Notes: generated from the sequence alone by a model not told the origin. 64,000 nt of DNA from Rhizobiaceae bacterium (GCA_016742175.1 JACVCH010000008.1:58501-122500); one strand, 5' to 3'. Counted from the first letter of the stretch, positions 1-11,980 are shown. Program-made: numbers and translations.

Positions 1-1089
1 ACCGACCTGATGGTCAAGGAAGGCCTGATCAATCTCGACTTCGCCGACGTGCGTTCGGTGATGCGCGAGATGGGCAAGGCGATGATGGGCACCGGCGAAG
101 CTTCGGGCGAGGGCCGTGCGCAGGCCGCCGCGGAAGCCGCGATCGCCAACCCGCTTCTCGACGAGACCTCGATGAAGGGCGCCAAGGGCCTCCTGATCTC
201 GATCACCGGCGGCCGCGACCTGACCCTCTTCGAAGTCGACGAAGCGGCGACCCGCATCCGCGAGGAAGTGGATTCGGACGCCAACATCATCCTCGGCGCG
301 ACCTTCGACGAGGAACTGGAAGGCGTCATCCGCGTGTCGGTCGTCGCGACCGGCATCGACAAGGCGTCCGCCGACATCTCGGCCCCGCCGATCATGAACC
401 GTCCGATGGGCAAGCCCGTCGAGCGCGCACCGCAGCAGCAGGCCGCGCCTGCCGCAGAACTGCGCCCGGCCGCGCCGCGCACCATGGAAATGCAGCCTGT
501 CGCGGTCGCCCCGGTCGATCCGGTCGCCGAGGCGATCCGCCAGGCCGACGCCGAAGCCGCCCAGCTTCGCCCGGCCGCGCCGCAGGACGATTTCCGCCCG
601 CAGAGCCGTCTCTTCGCAGAGCCGGTGCGCCAGGTCGAAGCGCCGGTGCAGCACGTCGCTCCGGCTCCGGTCCAGCAGGTCGCTCCGCAGCAGATGGTTC
701 AGCCGGTCGCCCAGGCGCCCGTCCAGCCGCGCATGCCGCGCGTCGAGGACTTCCCGCCGATCGTCCAGGCCGAACTGACCCGCGCGCCCGAAGAGGCGCA
801 TGAGGATCGCGGCCCGATGGGTCTCCTCAAGCGCCTGACCAACGGCCTGTCGCGCCGCGAGGAAGAGCCGGCGCGTCTCCAGCCGGCCCAGCCGCGCGAG
901 CCCAAGCTGCGTCAGCAGCCGGCGGCGCCCGCTCCCGAGCAGCGCCGTGCGCCGAGCCCGGAAGCGCAGCAATACGCGCCGCGCCGCGGCCAGCTCGACG
1001 ATCACGGCCGCCTCGCCGTCCAGCCGCGCCAGGTCCAAGAAGACGACCAGCTCGAAATCCCGGCCTTCCTGCGCCGCCAGGCGAACTGA
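1..1089 (+). CDS. ftsZ: Cell division protein FtsZ, C-terminal part (5' end outside window)
   Basis: FtsZ is the tubulin-like GTPase that forms the cytokinetic Z-ring. Frame 1 is open from the first base, reading [20 protein letters not shown], which matches the end of the FtsZ GTPase domain; the start and the GGGTGTG loop lie upstream of the window. Roughly residues 130-330 of the visible part are a Pro/Gln/Ala-rich, low-complexity linker, much longer than in E. coli but usual in alphaproteobacteria. The last residues, [12 protein letters not shown], are the conserved C-terminal peptide that binds FtsA and other partners. A terminator hairpin follows and lpxC is next, the end of a typical dcw cluster. 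Confidence 0.97.
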   Translation, partial: TDLMVKEGLINLDFADVRSVMREMGKAMMGTGEASGEGRAQAAAEAAIANPLLDETSMKGAKGLLISITGGRDLTLFEVDEAATRIREEVDSDANIILGATFDEELEGVIRVSVVATGIDKASADISAPPIMNRPMGKPVERAPQQQAAPAAELRPAAPRTMEMQPVAVAPVDPVAEAIRQADAEAAQLRPAAPQDDFRPQSRLFAEPVRQVEAPVQHVAPAPVQQVAPQQMVQPVAQAPVQPRMPRVEDFPPIVQAELTRAPEEAHEDRGPMGLLKRLTNGLSRREEEPARLQPAQPREPKLRQQPAAPAPEQRRAPSPEAQQYAPRRGQLDDHGRLAVQPRQVQEDDQLEIPAFLRRQAN

Positions 1090-1112
1090 TCGCGTCGACA
1101 TCGCAAACATCG

Positions 1113-1138
1113 AGCGGGCCCCTTGCGGGCCCGCTTTT
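1113..1138 (+). terminator. Rho-independent terminator after ftsZ
   Basis: A 9-bp GC-rich inverted repeat (agcgggccc at 1113-1121 and gggcccgct at 1127-1135) with a 5-base loop is followed by TTTT. It lies 24 bases after the ftsZ stop and separates the division cluster from lpxC. Confidence 0.85.
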
Positions 1139-1203
1139 GCGTCGGGCGTCTTGTTCGCGCCGGCGATCCGGCTATGGTCCGCCGCAAAATTGCGGATGGT
1201 GAC

Positions 1204-2055
1204 ATGGACCTTCGACAACAGACGACGCTTGCCCGCGACCTTGTAATCGAGGGCGTCGGCGTTCATTCCGGCAAGCCCGCGCGGCTCGAACTGCGCCCGG
1301 CCGGTGCGGGAACCGGCATCCGCTTCGTCGATGCGTCAGGGCAGGGCATCGCCGTCCGCCCCGAGACCGTCGCCTCGACCGACCTGTCGACGCTCATCGG
1401 CGATCCGACCGGCTTCCACGTCTCGACCGTCGAGCATCTGATGAGCGCGCTCGCCGGCACCGGCATTGATAATGTCGAGATCGCGATTTCGGGCACCGAA
1501 GTGCCGATCCTCGACGGCAGCGCGATCGAGTTCGTCACCGCTTTCAAAGGCGCCGGCATCATTGAGCTAGATAAGCCCGTCGATGCGATCCGCGTCGTCG
1601 CTCCCGTACGCGTCGAGAACGGCGCCGCCTGGGCCGAGTTCGTGCCGCATGAACGGCAGCGTTTCGAGATCGAGATTGACTTCCCATCGCCTGCCATCGG
1701 CCGCCAGAAGATCGCGTTCGACCTCGACCCCGAGACCTACGCCCGCGAGATCGCGCCGGCGCGCACCTTCGGCTTCATGCGCGACGTCGAGCGGCTGTGG
1801 GCAGCCGGCCTCGCGCTGGGCTCCTCGCTCGAGAATTCCGTCGTGATCGGCGAGGACGACGCGATCGTCAATCCGGACGGCCTGCGCTTTACCGACGAGT
1901 TCGTTCGCCACAAGGCGCTCGACGCCGTCGGCGATCTCGCCATCGGCGGCGTCGCCATCATCGGCTGCTACCGCTCGTTCCGGGGCGGGCACAAGCTCAA
2001 CGCCGCCGCGCTCGCCGCGCTCCTCGCCAGCCCGGACGCCTTCGAGCGGCTGTAA
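1204..2055 (+). CDS. lpxC: UDP-3-O-acyl-N-acetylglucosamine deacetylase
   Basis: LpxC is the zinc amidase that catalyses the committed step of lipid A synthesis in the cytoplasm. The 283-residue product has the family zinc site: His78 in STVEHLMSAL, and His236 and Asp240 in DEFVRHKALD. The catalytic Glu77 and His263 (RGGHKLN) are also present. ATG 1204 was chosen because the product then begins MDLRQQTTLARDL, like family N-termini; the open frame extends further upstream, but only into the ftsZ terminator. The protein is slightly shorter than the 305 residues of E. coli, mostly at the C-terminus. LpxC next to ftsZ is the usual end of the dcw cluster. Confidence 0.96.
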   Translation: MDLRQQTTLARDLVIEGVGVHSGKPARLELRPAGAGTGIRFVDASGQGIAVRPETVASTDLSTLIGDPTGFHVSTVEHLMSALAGTGIDNVEIAISGTEVPILDGSAIEFVTAFKGAGIIELDKPVDAIRVVAPVRVENGAAWAEFVPHERQRFEIEIDFPSPAIGRQKIAFDLDPETYAREIAPARTFGFMRDVERLWAAGLALGSSLENSVVIGEDDAIVNPDGLRFTDEFVRHKALDAVGDLAIGGVAIIGCYRSFRGGHKLNAAALAALLASPDAFERL

Positions 2056-2182
2056 CGCGCCGTTGTGGATTGCGGCGGCTCTGCCACAAAATTGCGCGAT
2101 TGCGTTCCCATAGCGTTGCTGCCAGCGGGCCGTTATGCTCTAACGCTGGCCTGTTGCCATGAAGATTTCTGCCGGAGGGGCA

Positions 2183-3061
2183 ATGCCCATCGTTACGTCT
2201 GAACGCTCGCAGCGCCCGTCCCGGCGCGCCACGTCGCTGGCCCTTCTGGCGCCGATGATCGCGCTGCCTCTCGTGCTTTCGGCCTGTGCATCGACCGATG
2301 ACGACATGAACCTCGCCAGCTATGTCGAGAGCGTCGAGCCGGCGGATGCGCTCTACAACCAGGGCCTCGCCAATCTCGAAGCCGGGCGCCTGACCGAGGC
2401 GTCGAAGAAGTTCGAGGCGGTCGACCGCCAGCATCCCTATTCCGAATATGCCCGCCGCTCGATGGTCATGGGTGCGTTCACGCAGTACCGCCAGGGCAAC
2501 TACCAGGACGCGATCAACGGCGCGCAGCGCTACGTCCAGCTCTATCCGGGCGACCCGGAAGCCGCCTACGCGCAGTATATCGTCGGCCTGTCCTACTGGC
2601 GCCAGATCACGGACGTGACGCAGGACCAAGGCGATGCCCGCCGCACGGTCGAGGCGATGGAGGCCGTCGTCCAGCGCTGGCCGGAATCCGAATATGTCGA
2701 GGACGCCAACGCCAAGATCCGCTACGCCCGCGACCAGCTCGCCGGCAAGGAGATGCAGGTCGGCCGCTACTATCTCGAACGCCGCGAATATGTCGCCGGC
2801 GTGAAGCGTTTCCGCACCGTCGTCGAGACCTACGGCAACACGCGCCATGTCGAGGAAGCGCTCGCGCGCCTGACCGAGGCCTATTACGCGATGGGTCTCG
2901 CCTCCGAGGCGCAGACGGCCGCAGCCGTCCTCGGCCACAACTATCCGGACAGCCAGTGGTATGCGGATTCCTACGCGCTCCTGCAGTCGGGCGGCCTTGA
3001 GCCGCGCGAAAATGCAGGCTCGTGGATCTCGCGCGCCGGTGCGGCCATCCTCGGAAGCTGA
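2183..3061 (+). CDS. bamD: Outer membrane protein assembly factor BamD (lipoprotein)
   Basis: BamD (ComL) is an essential lipoprotein of the BAM complex that inserts beta-barrel proteins into the outer membrane. From ATG 2183 the protein starts with a basic region, a hydrophobic stretch and the lipobox LVLSAC, giving lipidated Cys35. The rest is helical TPR-like repeats, beginning [20 protein letters not shown] 2183 is preferred over the in-frame ATG 2159 because GGAGGGG (2174-2180) lies directly before it. The gene sits 13 bases before recN, so the two are probably co-transcribed, an arrangement common in alphaproteobacteria. Confidence 0.93.
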   Translation: MPIVTSERSQRPSRRATSLALLAPMIALPLVLSACASTDDDMNLASYVESVEPADALYNQGLANLEAGRLTEASKKFEAVDRQHPYSEYARRSMVMGAFTQYRQGNYQDAINGAQRYVQLYPGDPEAAYAQYIVGLSYWRQITDVTQDQGDARRTVEAMEAVVQRWPESEYVEDANAKIRYARDQLAGKEMQVGRYYLERREYVAGVKRFRTVVETYGNTRHVEEALARLTEAYYAMGLASEAQTAAAVLGHNYPDSQWYADSYALLQSGGLEPRENAGSWISRAGAAILGS

Positions 3062-3074
3062 CGGCAACGCCTGA

Positions 3075-4748
3075 ATGCTCGCCCATCTGTCGATCCGCGA
3101 TATCGTTCTGATCGAGCGGCTCGACATCGACTTCCGCACCGGCCTCTCAGTCCTGACGGGCGAGACCGGCGCGGGCAAATCCATCCTCCTCGATTCGCTT
3201 TCGCTGGCGCTCGGCGCGCGCGGTGACGCCTCGCTGGTGCGCCACGGCGCGCCGCAGGGCAACGTCACCGCCGTCTTCGACGTGCCGCCCGGCCACTCCG
3301 CCCGCGATCTCCTGCGCGAGAACGGCGTCGAGGACGAGGGTGACATCATCCTTCGCCGCATCCAGACCGGCGACGGGCGCAGCCGCGTCTTCATCAACGA
3401 CCAGCCGGCCTCCGTCACGCTCCTGCGCGAGGTCGGCCGGGCGCTGGTCGAAATCCACGGCCAGCATGACGACCGCGCACTCGTCGACGTCTCCGCCCAT
3501 CGCGACCTGCTCGACGCCTTCGGCGGCCATGTCGGCGAGGCGCTCTCCGTCGCGCGCGCGCACAAACACTGGCGCGAGACCGAAAACCTCCTCGCCCGCC
3601 ACCGCGCCAAGGTGGAAGCCGCCGCGCGCGAGGCCGACTACCTTCGCGCTTCGGTCGATGAACTCGGCAAGCTCGACCCGCAGCCCGGCGAGGAAACGCA
3701 GCTCGCCGAGCAGCGCGCCGACATGATGCGCTCCGAAAAGATCGCGACCGAAATCAACGACGCGCTCGACGTGTTGTCGGGGCAGGGCTCCGCCGTGCCG
3801 CAACTCGCAAGCCTCCTGCGCCGCCTCCAGCGCAAGGCCGAGGAAGCGCCTGCGCTGCTCGATCCGATCATCAAGCCGCTCGACGAGGCGCTGATCTCGC
3901 TCGACGCCGCGCAGACCTCCGTCGACGAGGCGCTGCGCGCCATCGAGTTCGACCCGCAGGTGCTGGAACGCGCCGAGGAGCGGCTCTTCGCGCTGCGCGC
4001 GCTCGCCCGCAAGCACTCGATCGGTGTCGACGACCTCGCCGAACTGCGCGACACGATGCTGGCCGACCTCGCCGACCTCGACGCCGGCGAGGAGCGCCTG
4101 CAGGCGCTGGAAAAGGAAGCGCGCGAGGCCCGCGACGCCTACGACCAGAAGGCGCTGCACCTGTCCGAACTGCGCGCCGGCACGGCCGACCATCTCGCCC
4201 GCGCGGTGATGCAGGAACTGCCGGCGCTGAAGCTCGAACGCGCCGCGTTCATCGTCGAGATCAAGGCCGACCCGCAGGACCGCCGCGAGCAGGGCATCGA
4301 CCTGATCGAGTTCTGGGTCCGCACCAATCCGGGCACCCGCGCCGGCCCGATCATGAAGGTCGCCTCGGGCGGCGAGCTCTCGCGCTTCCTTCTGGCGTTG
4401 AAGGTTGCGCTCGCCGATCGCGGCTCGGCTCCTACGCTGGTCTTCGACGAGATCGACACCGGCGTCGGCGGCGCGGTGGCGGATGCCATCGGCGCGCGGC
4501 TCGCGCGCCTCTCCGAGCGCGTGCAGGTGCTCTCCGTCACCCACGCGCCGCAGGTCGCCGCCCGCGCCTCGACGCACTACCTCATTTCAAAGTCCGGCAA
4601 CGCCGAAGGCGTCGCGACCCGCGTCGCCGCCATGGACCACGGCGCCCGACAGGAAGAAATCGCCCGCATGCTCGCCGGCGCGACCATCACCGACGAAGCG
4701 AGGGCGGCCGCCAAGCGGTTGCTTTCCGAAACGCCACTCGTCTCCTGA
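3075..4748 (+). CDS. recN: DNA repair protein RecN
   Basis: RecN is an SMC-like ATPase that acts in double-strand break repair. The 557-residue product has the N-terminal Walker A motif GETGAGKS (about residues 30-37) in the expected MLAHLSIRDIVLIERLDIDF context. A long Glu/Arg/Ala-rich coiled-coil middle follows, then a C-terminal ABC half with the signature region SGGELSRF and Walker B LVFDEIDTGVGG. Length is typical. It directly follows bamD. A GGCGGC-TTGA-GCCGCC hairpin (4754-4769) lies just after the stop but has no T-run, so it is not called a terminator. Confidence 0.96.
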   Translation: MLAHLSIRDIVLIERLDIDFRTGLSVLTGETGAGKSILLDSLSLALGARGDASLVRHGAPQGNVTAVFDVPPGHSARDLLRENGVEDEGDIILRRIQTGDGRSRVFINDQPASVTLLREVGRALVEIHGQHDDRALVDVSAHRDLLDAFGGHVGEALSVARAHKHWRETENLLARHRAKVEAAAREADYLRASVDELGKLDPQPGEETQLAEQRADMMRSEKIATEINDALDVLSGQGSAVPQLASLLRRLQRKAEEAPALLDPIIKPLDEALISLDAAQTSVDEALRAIEFDPQVLERAEERLFALRALARKHSIGVDDLAELRDTMLADLADLDAGEERLQALEKEAREARDAYDQKALHLSELRAGTADHLARAVMQELPALKLERAAFIVEIKADPQDRREQGIDLIEFWVRTNPGTRAGPIMKVASGGELSRFLLALKVALADRGSAPTLVFDEIDTGVGGAVADAIGARLARLSERVQVLSVTHAPQVAARASTHYLISKSGNAEGVATRVAAMDHGARQEEIARMLAGATITDEARAAAKRLLSETPLVS

Positions 4749-4763
4749 CGTTTGGCGGCTTGA

Positions 4764-6965
<2,202 letters not shown>

Positions 6966-7040
6966 TGGCCCTACGACCCAACCCTCATGGTTCAAGCCTT
7001 TTCATGTGACAGGGCAACAATGCTGACCTAAGACGACGCC

Positions 7041-7748
7041 ATGTCCTTCTCCCAAGAATTCGCGCGCGGCATGCGCAAGAGCCCGCCTGTCGTGCTGTCG
7101 TCGGCGCCCTTCGGGCTGCTGTTCGGCGCGCTCGCCGTCGACAACGGCTTTACGGTCGGCGAAGCGGTGCTGATGAGTGCGGCGGTCTATGCCGGGGCGA
7201 GCCAGATGGTCGGGTTGGATCTGTTCGGCCAGAAGGTCGCGCCGTGGCTGATCGCGCTGTCGATCTTCGCGGTGAATTTCCGTCACGTGCTCTATTCGGC
7301 CGCCGTCGGCCGGCGGGTGCCGCACTGGGCGCCGGCGCAGCGCGCCTTCGGCTTCTTCTTCCTCGTCGATCCGCAATATGCCGAGGCCGAGCGCAAGGCG
7401 GAGAATGGCGAGAACGTCACCTTCGCCTGGTTCATGGGCATGGCGACGCCGATCTATCTCTTCTGGGTCGCCGAAGCGTGGATCGGGGCGAGTTTTGGCA
7501 GCCTCATCCCGAACACCTATGCGCTCGGGCTCGACTTCCTGTTGCCGATCTACTTCCTCGGCCTCGTGATGTCGTTCCGCCTGCGCCCGCTCTGGCTGCC
7601 GATCGTGTTGACCAGCGCGGTCGCGTCCATCGTCGCCTATGAGACGATCGGCTCGCCCTGGCACGTTACGGTCGGCGCGATCGCCGGCATGGCGCTCGCC
7701 GCCTTCATGCCGGTCAACGGAAACGGCAATGGCGAGGACGCGGCATGA
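7041..7748 (+). CDS. azlC: AzlC family branched-chain amino acid exporter subunit
   Basis: AzlC and AzlD form a two-component inner-membrane exporter of branched-chain amino acids and analogues. The 235-residue protein is mostly hydrophobic with several membrane spans. It carries the AzlC-type segments FGLLFGALAVDNGFTVGEA and VYAGASQMVGLDLFG near the N-terminus. It overlaps azlD by four bases (ATGA), a sign of translational coupling. No clear Shine-Dalgarno sequence precedes ATG 7041. Substrate is inferred from the family. Confidence 0.88.
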   Translation: MSFSQEFARGMRKSPPVVLSSAPFGLLFGALAVDNGFTVGEAVLMSAAVYAGASQMVGLDLFGQKVAPWLIALSIFAVNFRHVLYSAAVGRRVPHWAPAQRAFGFFFLVDPQYAEAERKAENGENVTFAWFMGMATPIYLFWVAEAWIGASFGSLIPNTYALGLDFLLPIYFLGLVMSFRLRPLWLPIVLTSAVASIVAYETIGSPWHVTVGAIAGMALAAFMPVNGNGNGEDAA

Positions 7749-8038
7749 CGACCACCGTCTGGATCATCCTCGCAAGCGCGGTGCTGACCTATCTGTCGCG
7801 CATCGGTGGACATCTCGTCCTGTCGCGGTTCGACCGCATCCATCCGCGCGTCGAGGCAAGCCTCAACGCCGTGCCTGCGGCCGTCCTGACGACGCTCGTG
7901 GCGCCCGCTGCCTATCATGGCGGGCCGGCGGAGATCGCCGCCATGATCGTCGCCGCCATCGTCGGCTGGCACAGCGGGCTCATGACGATGTTCGTCATCG
8001 GCGCCGCCGTCCTCATCGCCGGCCGCAACCTATTGTGA
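7745..8038 (+). CDS. azlD: AzlD family branched-chain amino acid exporter subunit
   Basis: This is the small partner of AzlC. The 97-residue product has about four hydrophobic segments, and the AzlD hallmark LTYLSRIGGHLVLSRF near the start followed by NAVPAAVLTTLVAPA. It starts inside the azlC stop (ATGA overlap). Its last nine bases overlap the end of the convergent aminopeptidase gene at 8030, so the two transcripts are tail to tail with no room for a terminator. Confidence 0.87.
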   Translation: MTTTVWIILASAVLTYLSRIGGHLVLSRFDRIHPRVEASLNAVPAAVLTTLVAPAAYHGGPAEIAAMIVAAIVGWHSGLMTMFVIGAAVLIAGRNLL

Positions 8039-9862
8039 CAGCGGCGCGGTCGCGGCTTCCAGCCAGGCCTTGACGTCGTCTTCCAGTTGATCGGAGAGTT
8101 CGCCGGCCACGCGCACGTGGTAGGCGTCGAGCCAGTCGATCTCGGCCTTTTCCAAAAGCGTGACGTCGATCAGCCGCCGGTCGAACGGGGCCAGTGTCAG
8201 CGTCTCGAAGCCGTGCATGGCGATTTCGCCGCCCGCGATCTGTGTGGCATCTTCGACCACGATCAGGTTTTCCAGACGGATGCCGTATTCGCCCGGCCGG
8301 TAGTAGCCCGGTTCGTTCGACAAAATCATGCCGGGCAACAGCGCTTGCGAACCCGTGCGTGCGATGCGTTGCGGGCCTTCGTGGACGGCAAGGAAAGAGC
8401 CGACGCCATGGCCGGTTCCGTGCGCGAAATCGAGCCCGGCCTGCCACAGCGCGCGGCGCGCGAAGGGATCGACGTCCTGCCCGCGCGTGCCCGCCGGAAA
8501 GCGCAGAATCGAGACTGCGATCAGCCCTTTCAGCACCAGCGTATAGTGCCGGCGCATCGCCTCGGTCGGCCTACCGATGGCAACGGTGCGGGTGATATCG
8601 GTCGTGCCGTCCTGATACTGGCCGCCGGAATCGACCAGATAGAGTTCGCCGGCGGCAAGCTTGCGGTTGGTCTTCGTCGTCACGCGGTAGTGGATGATCG
8701 CACCGTTCGGGCCGGAGCCGGAAATCGTGTCGAAGGAGATGTCGCGCAGCGGCATCTGCACGTCCTCGCCTGCCTTGGCGCGTGCGGATTCCAGACGGCT
8801 CGCGACCGCGATCTCGTCCACCGTGCCCGGCTGCTGCGCGTCGAGCCAGGCGAGGAAGCGGGCCATCGCCACGCCGTCGCGCTTGTGCGCGGCGCGGGTG
8901 CCGTCCAGCTCCGCCTCGTTCTTGCAGGCGCGGGGCAGGCGCGCCGGGTCGGGGAGGTCGCTCGTCGTGCCGCCCGCGTCCTCGATCGCCGCGCGCAGCC
9001 ATTCGGCCGCGAGCTGCGGGTCGAGACCGACGAACGCACCGCCGCCGGCCAGCGCGCGCAGGGCCGGCTCCAGCGCCGCCGGGGCGTGCAGTTCGGCAAG
9101 CTGCGTCAGATAGGCCTTCGCCTCGATGCCAAGCTTGGCGGGGTCGATGAAGAGCGACGGACGGCCTTCCGCCGGTACGATCGCGAAGGCGAGTGCCAGC
9201 GGTGTGTGCTCGACATCGGCGCCGCGGATGTTGAACAGCCAGGCGATCGACGACGGGTCGGTCAGCACCGTATGCGTCGCACCGCCCGCGCGGATCGCCG
9301 CGCCGATGCGCACGATCTTGTCCTTGGCGAGTTCCCCGGCGAAGCCCACCGGCTGGATCGCGACATCGCCGACGGGCGCGTCCGGCTGGTCGGCCCAGAT
9401 CGCATCGATCGGGTTGCCGTCCAGCGCGACGAGTTCGCCGCCCGCCTTCTCACAAGCTTTCCGCAGGGCTTTCATCTCGGCGACCGTGTGAAGCCGCGGA
9501 TCGAATCCAAGCCGCGTTCCGGCGGTCAAAATTGTCTCGATCCATTTCGCCGGCGGCGTCTCGACCAGGCTTTCATAGCTAAAAATGCCGGCGTCGGTCT
9601 GGTCGCGCACCTGCAGCGTGTAGCGGCCGTCGACGAAGATCACCGCGCTCTCAGGGAGCACGATCGCCGCGCCGGCCGAACCGGTGAACCCCGTCAGCCA
9701 TTTCAGCCGGTCGGCGCGCGCGGCGACGTATTCGCCTTGGTGCTCGTCGGCGCGCGGTACGAGGAAGCCGTCGACGCCGCGCCGGGCCAGTTCCGCGCGC
9801 AAGAGCGGCACGCGCTCCTTGCCCTGGGCGGGATCGGCGTGGCTTTCGAATTTCTGGAACAT
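8030..9862 (-). CDS. pepP: Aminopeptidase P family protein (M24 metallopeptidase)
   Basis: Aminopeptidase P removes N-terminal residues before proline, using two metal ions. The 610-residue product is the long, three-domain form: two creatinase-like N-terminal domains and a C-terminal pita-bread domain. Metal ligands are visible in YLVDSGGQY..GTTDITRT, GTGHGVGSFLAVHE, SNEPGYY and GIRLENL. ATG 9862 gives MFQKFESHADPAQG; the frame stays open for another 15 codons, but that extension does not look like the family. It is divergent from the small gene at 10086 and overlaps azlD at its 3' end. Confidence 0.92.
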   Translation of the reverse strand: MFQKFESHADPAQGKERVPLLRAELARRGVDGFLVPRADEHQGEYVAARADRLKWLTGFTGSAGAAIVLPESAVIFVDGRYTLQVRDQTDAGIFSYESLVETPPAKWIETILTAGTRLGFDPRLHTVAEMKALRKACEKAGGELVALDGNPIDAIWADQPDAPVGDVAIQPVGFAGELAKDKIVRIGAAIRAGGATHTVLTDPSSIAWLFNIRGADVEHTPLALAFAIVPAEGRPSLFIDPAKLGIEAKAYLTQLAELHAPAALEPALRALAGGGAFVGLDPQLAAEWLRAAIEDAGGTTSDLPDPARLPRACKNEAELDGTRAAHKRDGVAMARFLAWLDAQQPGTVDEIAVASRLESARAKAGEDVQMPLRDISFDTISGSGPNGAIIHYRVTTKTNRKLAAGELYLVDSGGQYQDGTTDITRTVAIGRPTEAMRRHYTLVLKGLIAVSILRFPAGTRGQDVDPFARRALWQAGLDFAHGTGHGVGSFLAVHEGPQRIARTGSQALLPGMILSNEPGYYRPGEYGIRLENLIVVEDATQIAGGEIAMHGFETLTLAPFDRRLIDVTLLEKAEIDWLDAYHVRVAGELSDQLEDDVKAWLEAATAPLSQ

Positions 9863-10085
9863 GGCGCGCTCGCATGGATGGTGTCCGCGATCCATAGCGC
9901 GCCGCACCGGGCCGCGAAACCCTCATGCGCAATCGATGGAATTGCTGCGCTGCAACATTAACAATTCGCACATGCAAAAACAGATGGAAGCCATGCAGGA
10001 ACGGCACTGGTGAAAAAGGTCAGCACTACTTACCTTCTTGATTGTGGAGGACACATTCTTCCAATCAGATCAAGGAGAAGACGAA

Positions 10086-10271
10086 ATGGCAAATGCAGCA
10101 AAGCGCGGTTTCTTCCGCGGCGCAATGGACGCCCTCGTCGAAGCGCGTTCGAAGCAGGCGACCCGCTATGTGAACAGCGCGCTCCTCATGCTCGACGACG
10201 AGACGCTGCGTTCGCACGGCTACACCCGTGACGAACTGAAGAAGAGCGTCGGCGGCTCGTACATCTACTAA
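10086..10271 (+). CDS. DUF1127-like small protein
   Basis: A 61-residue basic protein of unknown role. The C-terminal half, LLMLDDETLRSHGYTRDELKK, follows the DUF1127 pattern (leucine, acidic pair, then a Gly-x-[ST]-R-x-E/D-[LI] turn) found in many short alphaproteobacterial proteins, some of which affect stress responses or phosphate and carbon metabolism. ATG 10086 is set by a strong ribosome-binding site, AAGGAG at 10072-10077. The open frame reaches up to 10038 without a ribosome-binding site. A strong terminator follows directly, so it is probably a monocistronic, well-expressed mRNA. The function is not known. Confidence 0.75.
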   Translation: MANAAKRGFFRGAMDALVEARSKQATRYVNSALLMLDDETLRSHGYTRDELKKSVGGSYIY

Positions 10272-10289
10272 GCGCCGCGATTTCGAGGA

Positions 10290-10318
10290 AAGGGCGGTCC
10301 ATTGCGGGCCGCCCTTTT
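10290..10318 (+). terminator. Rho-independent terminator after the DUF1127-like gene
   Basis: An 11-bp stem (aagggcggtcc at 10290-10300 with gggccgccctt at 10306-10316, one T-G wobble) has a 5-base loop and ends in TTTT. It lies between convergent genes and may stop transcription from prmA as well, although its T-run faces the plus strand. Confidence 0.85.
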
Positions 10319-10325
10319 CGCTTGT

Positions 10326-11198
10326 CTAGCGTTTCAAATGCAGCGCCACCCAGCCCTCGCGGCGGATGGTGCGCACGTGGCGGAAGGACTGGCCGACATA
10401 GGCGGCGATCACCGCCTCGCGCTGGCGCTCCAGGATGCCCGACAGGATCAGCGACCCGTTCGGCGCGACGTTCTGCGCCATGTCCGGCGCGAGCGTCATC
10501 AGCGGCCGCGCAAGGATGTTGGCGACGATCAGGTCGAACGGGCGCCATTTGGCGAACACATGGTGGTGGAAGCCCGCCGCCGTCACCGTGTCGACATAGG
10601 CATGGGCGTGGTTCAGCCGCACGTTCTGCCGCGCGACCTCGACCGCGACCGGGTCGATATCCGTCGCCAGCACCGGAATGCGGCAGAGTCTCGCCAGCGC
10701 GATCGCCAGTACCGCGCTACCCGTTCCGAGGTCGAGCGCGGTGCGCGGGCGCTCGCGGCGCGTCACGTCCGTGATCAGTTCGAGGCACCCGGCCGTGGTG
10801 CCGTGATGGCCGGTGCCGAAGGCGAGGCCGGCCTCGATCTCGATGGCAAGGTCGCCGATCCGCCGCCGGTCGCGGTCATGCGCGCCATGGACGAGGAAGC
10901 GGCCGACGCGGACGGGCTTCAGACCTTCGAGAGACTTCGTCACCCAGTCGATATCGTCGAGGTTTTCGCGCTCCAGCCTCGCTGCGGGCGCGTTGGCTTT
11001 CAGCACGTCCGCGATGCGCGCTTCCAGCCCCTCCGGCTCGCCGTCGACATAGACCGACACCTCGTCGATGCCGGCATCCTCGTCGAGATCGAAGATCGAG
11101 ATCGGGAAGCCGTCATCCTCGAGCAGCGTCTCGAGCTGCCGGTAGGCGGCCTCGGCGTCCTTTTTCACGGCGCTGAAGTAGAGTCGGGTCTGGGGCAC
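10326..11198 (-). CDS. prmA: Ribosomal protein L11 methyltransferase
   Basis: PrmA trimethylates ribosomal protein L11 using S-adenosylmethionine. The 290-residue product has an N-terminal substrate-recognition region and a class I methyltransferase domain. That domain contains the PrmA-specific [17 protein letters not shown] and the SAM motif [17 protein letters not shown], followed by VANILARPL. The start is a GTG at 11198 with AGAGGA upstream at a good distance. The SCO gene ends 20 bases upstream on the same strand, so the two are probably one operon. Confidence 0.93.
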   Translation of the reverse strand: MPQTRLYFSAVKKDAEAAYRQLETLLEDDGFPISIFDLDEDAGIDEVSVYVDGEPEGLEARIADVLKANAPAARLERENLDDIDWVTKSLEGLKPVRVGRFLVHGAHDRDRRRIGDLAIEIEAGLAFGTGHHGTTAGCLELITDVTRRERPRTALDLGTGSAVLAIALARLCRIPVLATDIDPVAVEVARQNVRLNHAHAYVDTVTAAGFHHHVFAKWRPFDLIVANILARPLMTLAPDMAQNVAPNGSLILSGILERQREAVIAAYVGQSFRHVRTIRREGWVALHLKR

Positions 11199-11218
11199 CG
11201 CGTCGTCCTCTGGTGGTG

Positions 11219-11791
11219 TCAGCTCGCGGCCAGGCGCTTCAGCTTGGCGACGGCGTTTTCGGGATTTTCCCCATAGGCGATGGTGCCCATGAAGTCACCC
11301 GAACTGTCGAGGAGCAGGATCGAGGCCGTGTGGTCCATCGTGTAGTCGCCGCCCTCCAGTTCCACCTTGCGCATGAAGATGCCGAAGGACTTCGCCATCG
11401 CCTCCACCTTGGCCGGCTCGCCGGTGATGCCGGTGATGCGGTCGGAGACGTTGCCGACATAGGTGTTCAGGATTTCCGGCGTGTCGCGCTCGGGGTCGAC
11501 GGAGACGAAATAGGCCCGAATATCCGCGCCTTCGTCGCCGAGCTGGTCGAGCCAGCCATCCATCTCGTAGAGCGTCGTCGGGCAGATTTCGGGGCAGTGG
11601 GTGAAGCCGAAGAACACCGCCGAGGGCTGGCCGCGGAAGGCCTGTTCGGTGATCTCCTCGCCGCGCTGGTCGACCAGCGTGAACGGCTCGCCGAAGGAGC
11701 GCGCGACCGTTCGGTTCGCGTACCAGTCGAAGCTGAGCCAGCCGACGGCGGCAGCCACGATGATTACGCTTGCAACGAGAAGGGTCCGCAT
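11219..11791 (-). CDS. SCO1/SenC family copper chaperone
   Basis: SCO proteins are membrane-anchored thioredoxin-fold proteins that deliver copper to the CuA site of cytochrome c oxidase. The 190-residue product has an N-terminal membrane anchor (about residues 5-20) and a periplasmic domain. The metal ligands Cys66 and Cys70 are in [10 protein letters not shown], and His154 is in [12 protein letters not shown]. The 50-residue membrane protein gene at 11828 lies just upstream on the same strand, and prmA follows. No oxidase genes are in the window, so the target is inferred from the family. Confidence 0.93.
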   Translation of the reverse strand: MRTLLVASVIIVAAAVGWLSFDWYANRTVARSFGEPFTLVDQRGEEITEQAFRGQPSAVFFGFTHCPEICPTTLYEMDGWLDQLGDEGADIRAYFVSVDPERDTPEILNTYVGNVSDRITGITGEPAKVEAMAKSFGIFMRKVELEGGDYTMDHTASILLLDSSGDFMGTIAYGENPENAVAKLKRLAAS

Positions 11792-11827
11792 GTCGGCTGT
11801 CGTCCGGTCAGGTCAGAGAGTTGAGGA

Positions 11828-11980
11828 TCAGAAGCACCAGGCAAGGCCGGTTTCGGCCATCGCCATGAAGATGCGCGCGCCGCTGTCGAGCCAGCCGGCG
11901 AAGGCGAGCCCGGTCGCTGCCGAGAGCGCGAGTGCGCCGGCCGCAAGCAGAAGCGGTGTCGTGATCCGGTTCAGGGTCAT
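11828..11980 (-). CDS. Small membrane or exported protein upstream of SCO
   Basis: A 50-codon reading frame encodes MTLNRITTPLLLAAGALA, continues through a hydrophobic segment (about residues 8-29) and ends ARIFMAMAETGLAWCF. It has one membrane span or an uncleaved signal, with an amphipathic tail. It is on the SCO strand and ends 36 bases before the SCO start, suggesting co-transcription. The coding sense is supported by normal high-GC codon use and by recall of similar short proteins with a Trp-Cys ending beside SCO genes in rhizobia; that recall was not checked here. A role in oxidase or copper biogenesis is inference. Confidence 0.6.
   Translation of the reverse strand: MTLNRITTPLLLAAGALALSAATGLAFAGWLDSGARIFMAMAETGLAWCF

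Noticed and set aside
9970..10012. A 13-codon frame upstream of the DUF1127-like gene, possible leader peptide
   Set aside because: No enriched regulatory amino acid, no ribosome-binding site and no attenuator structure follow.
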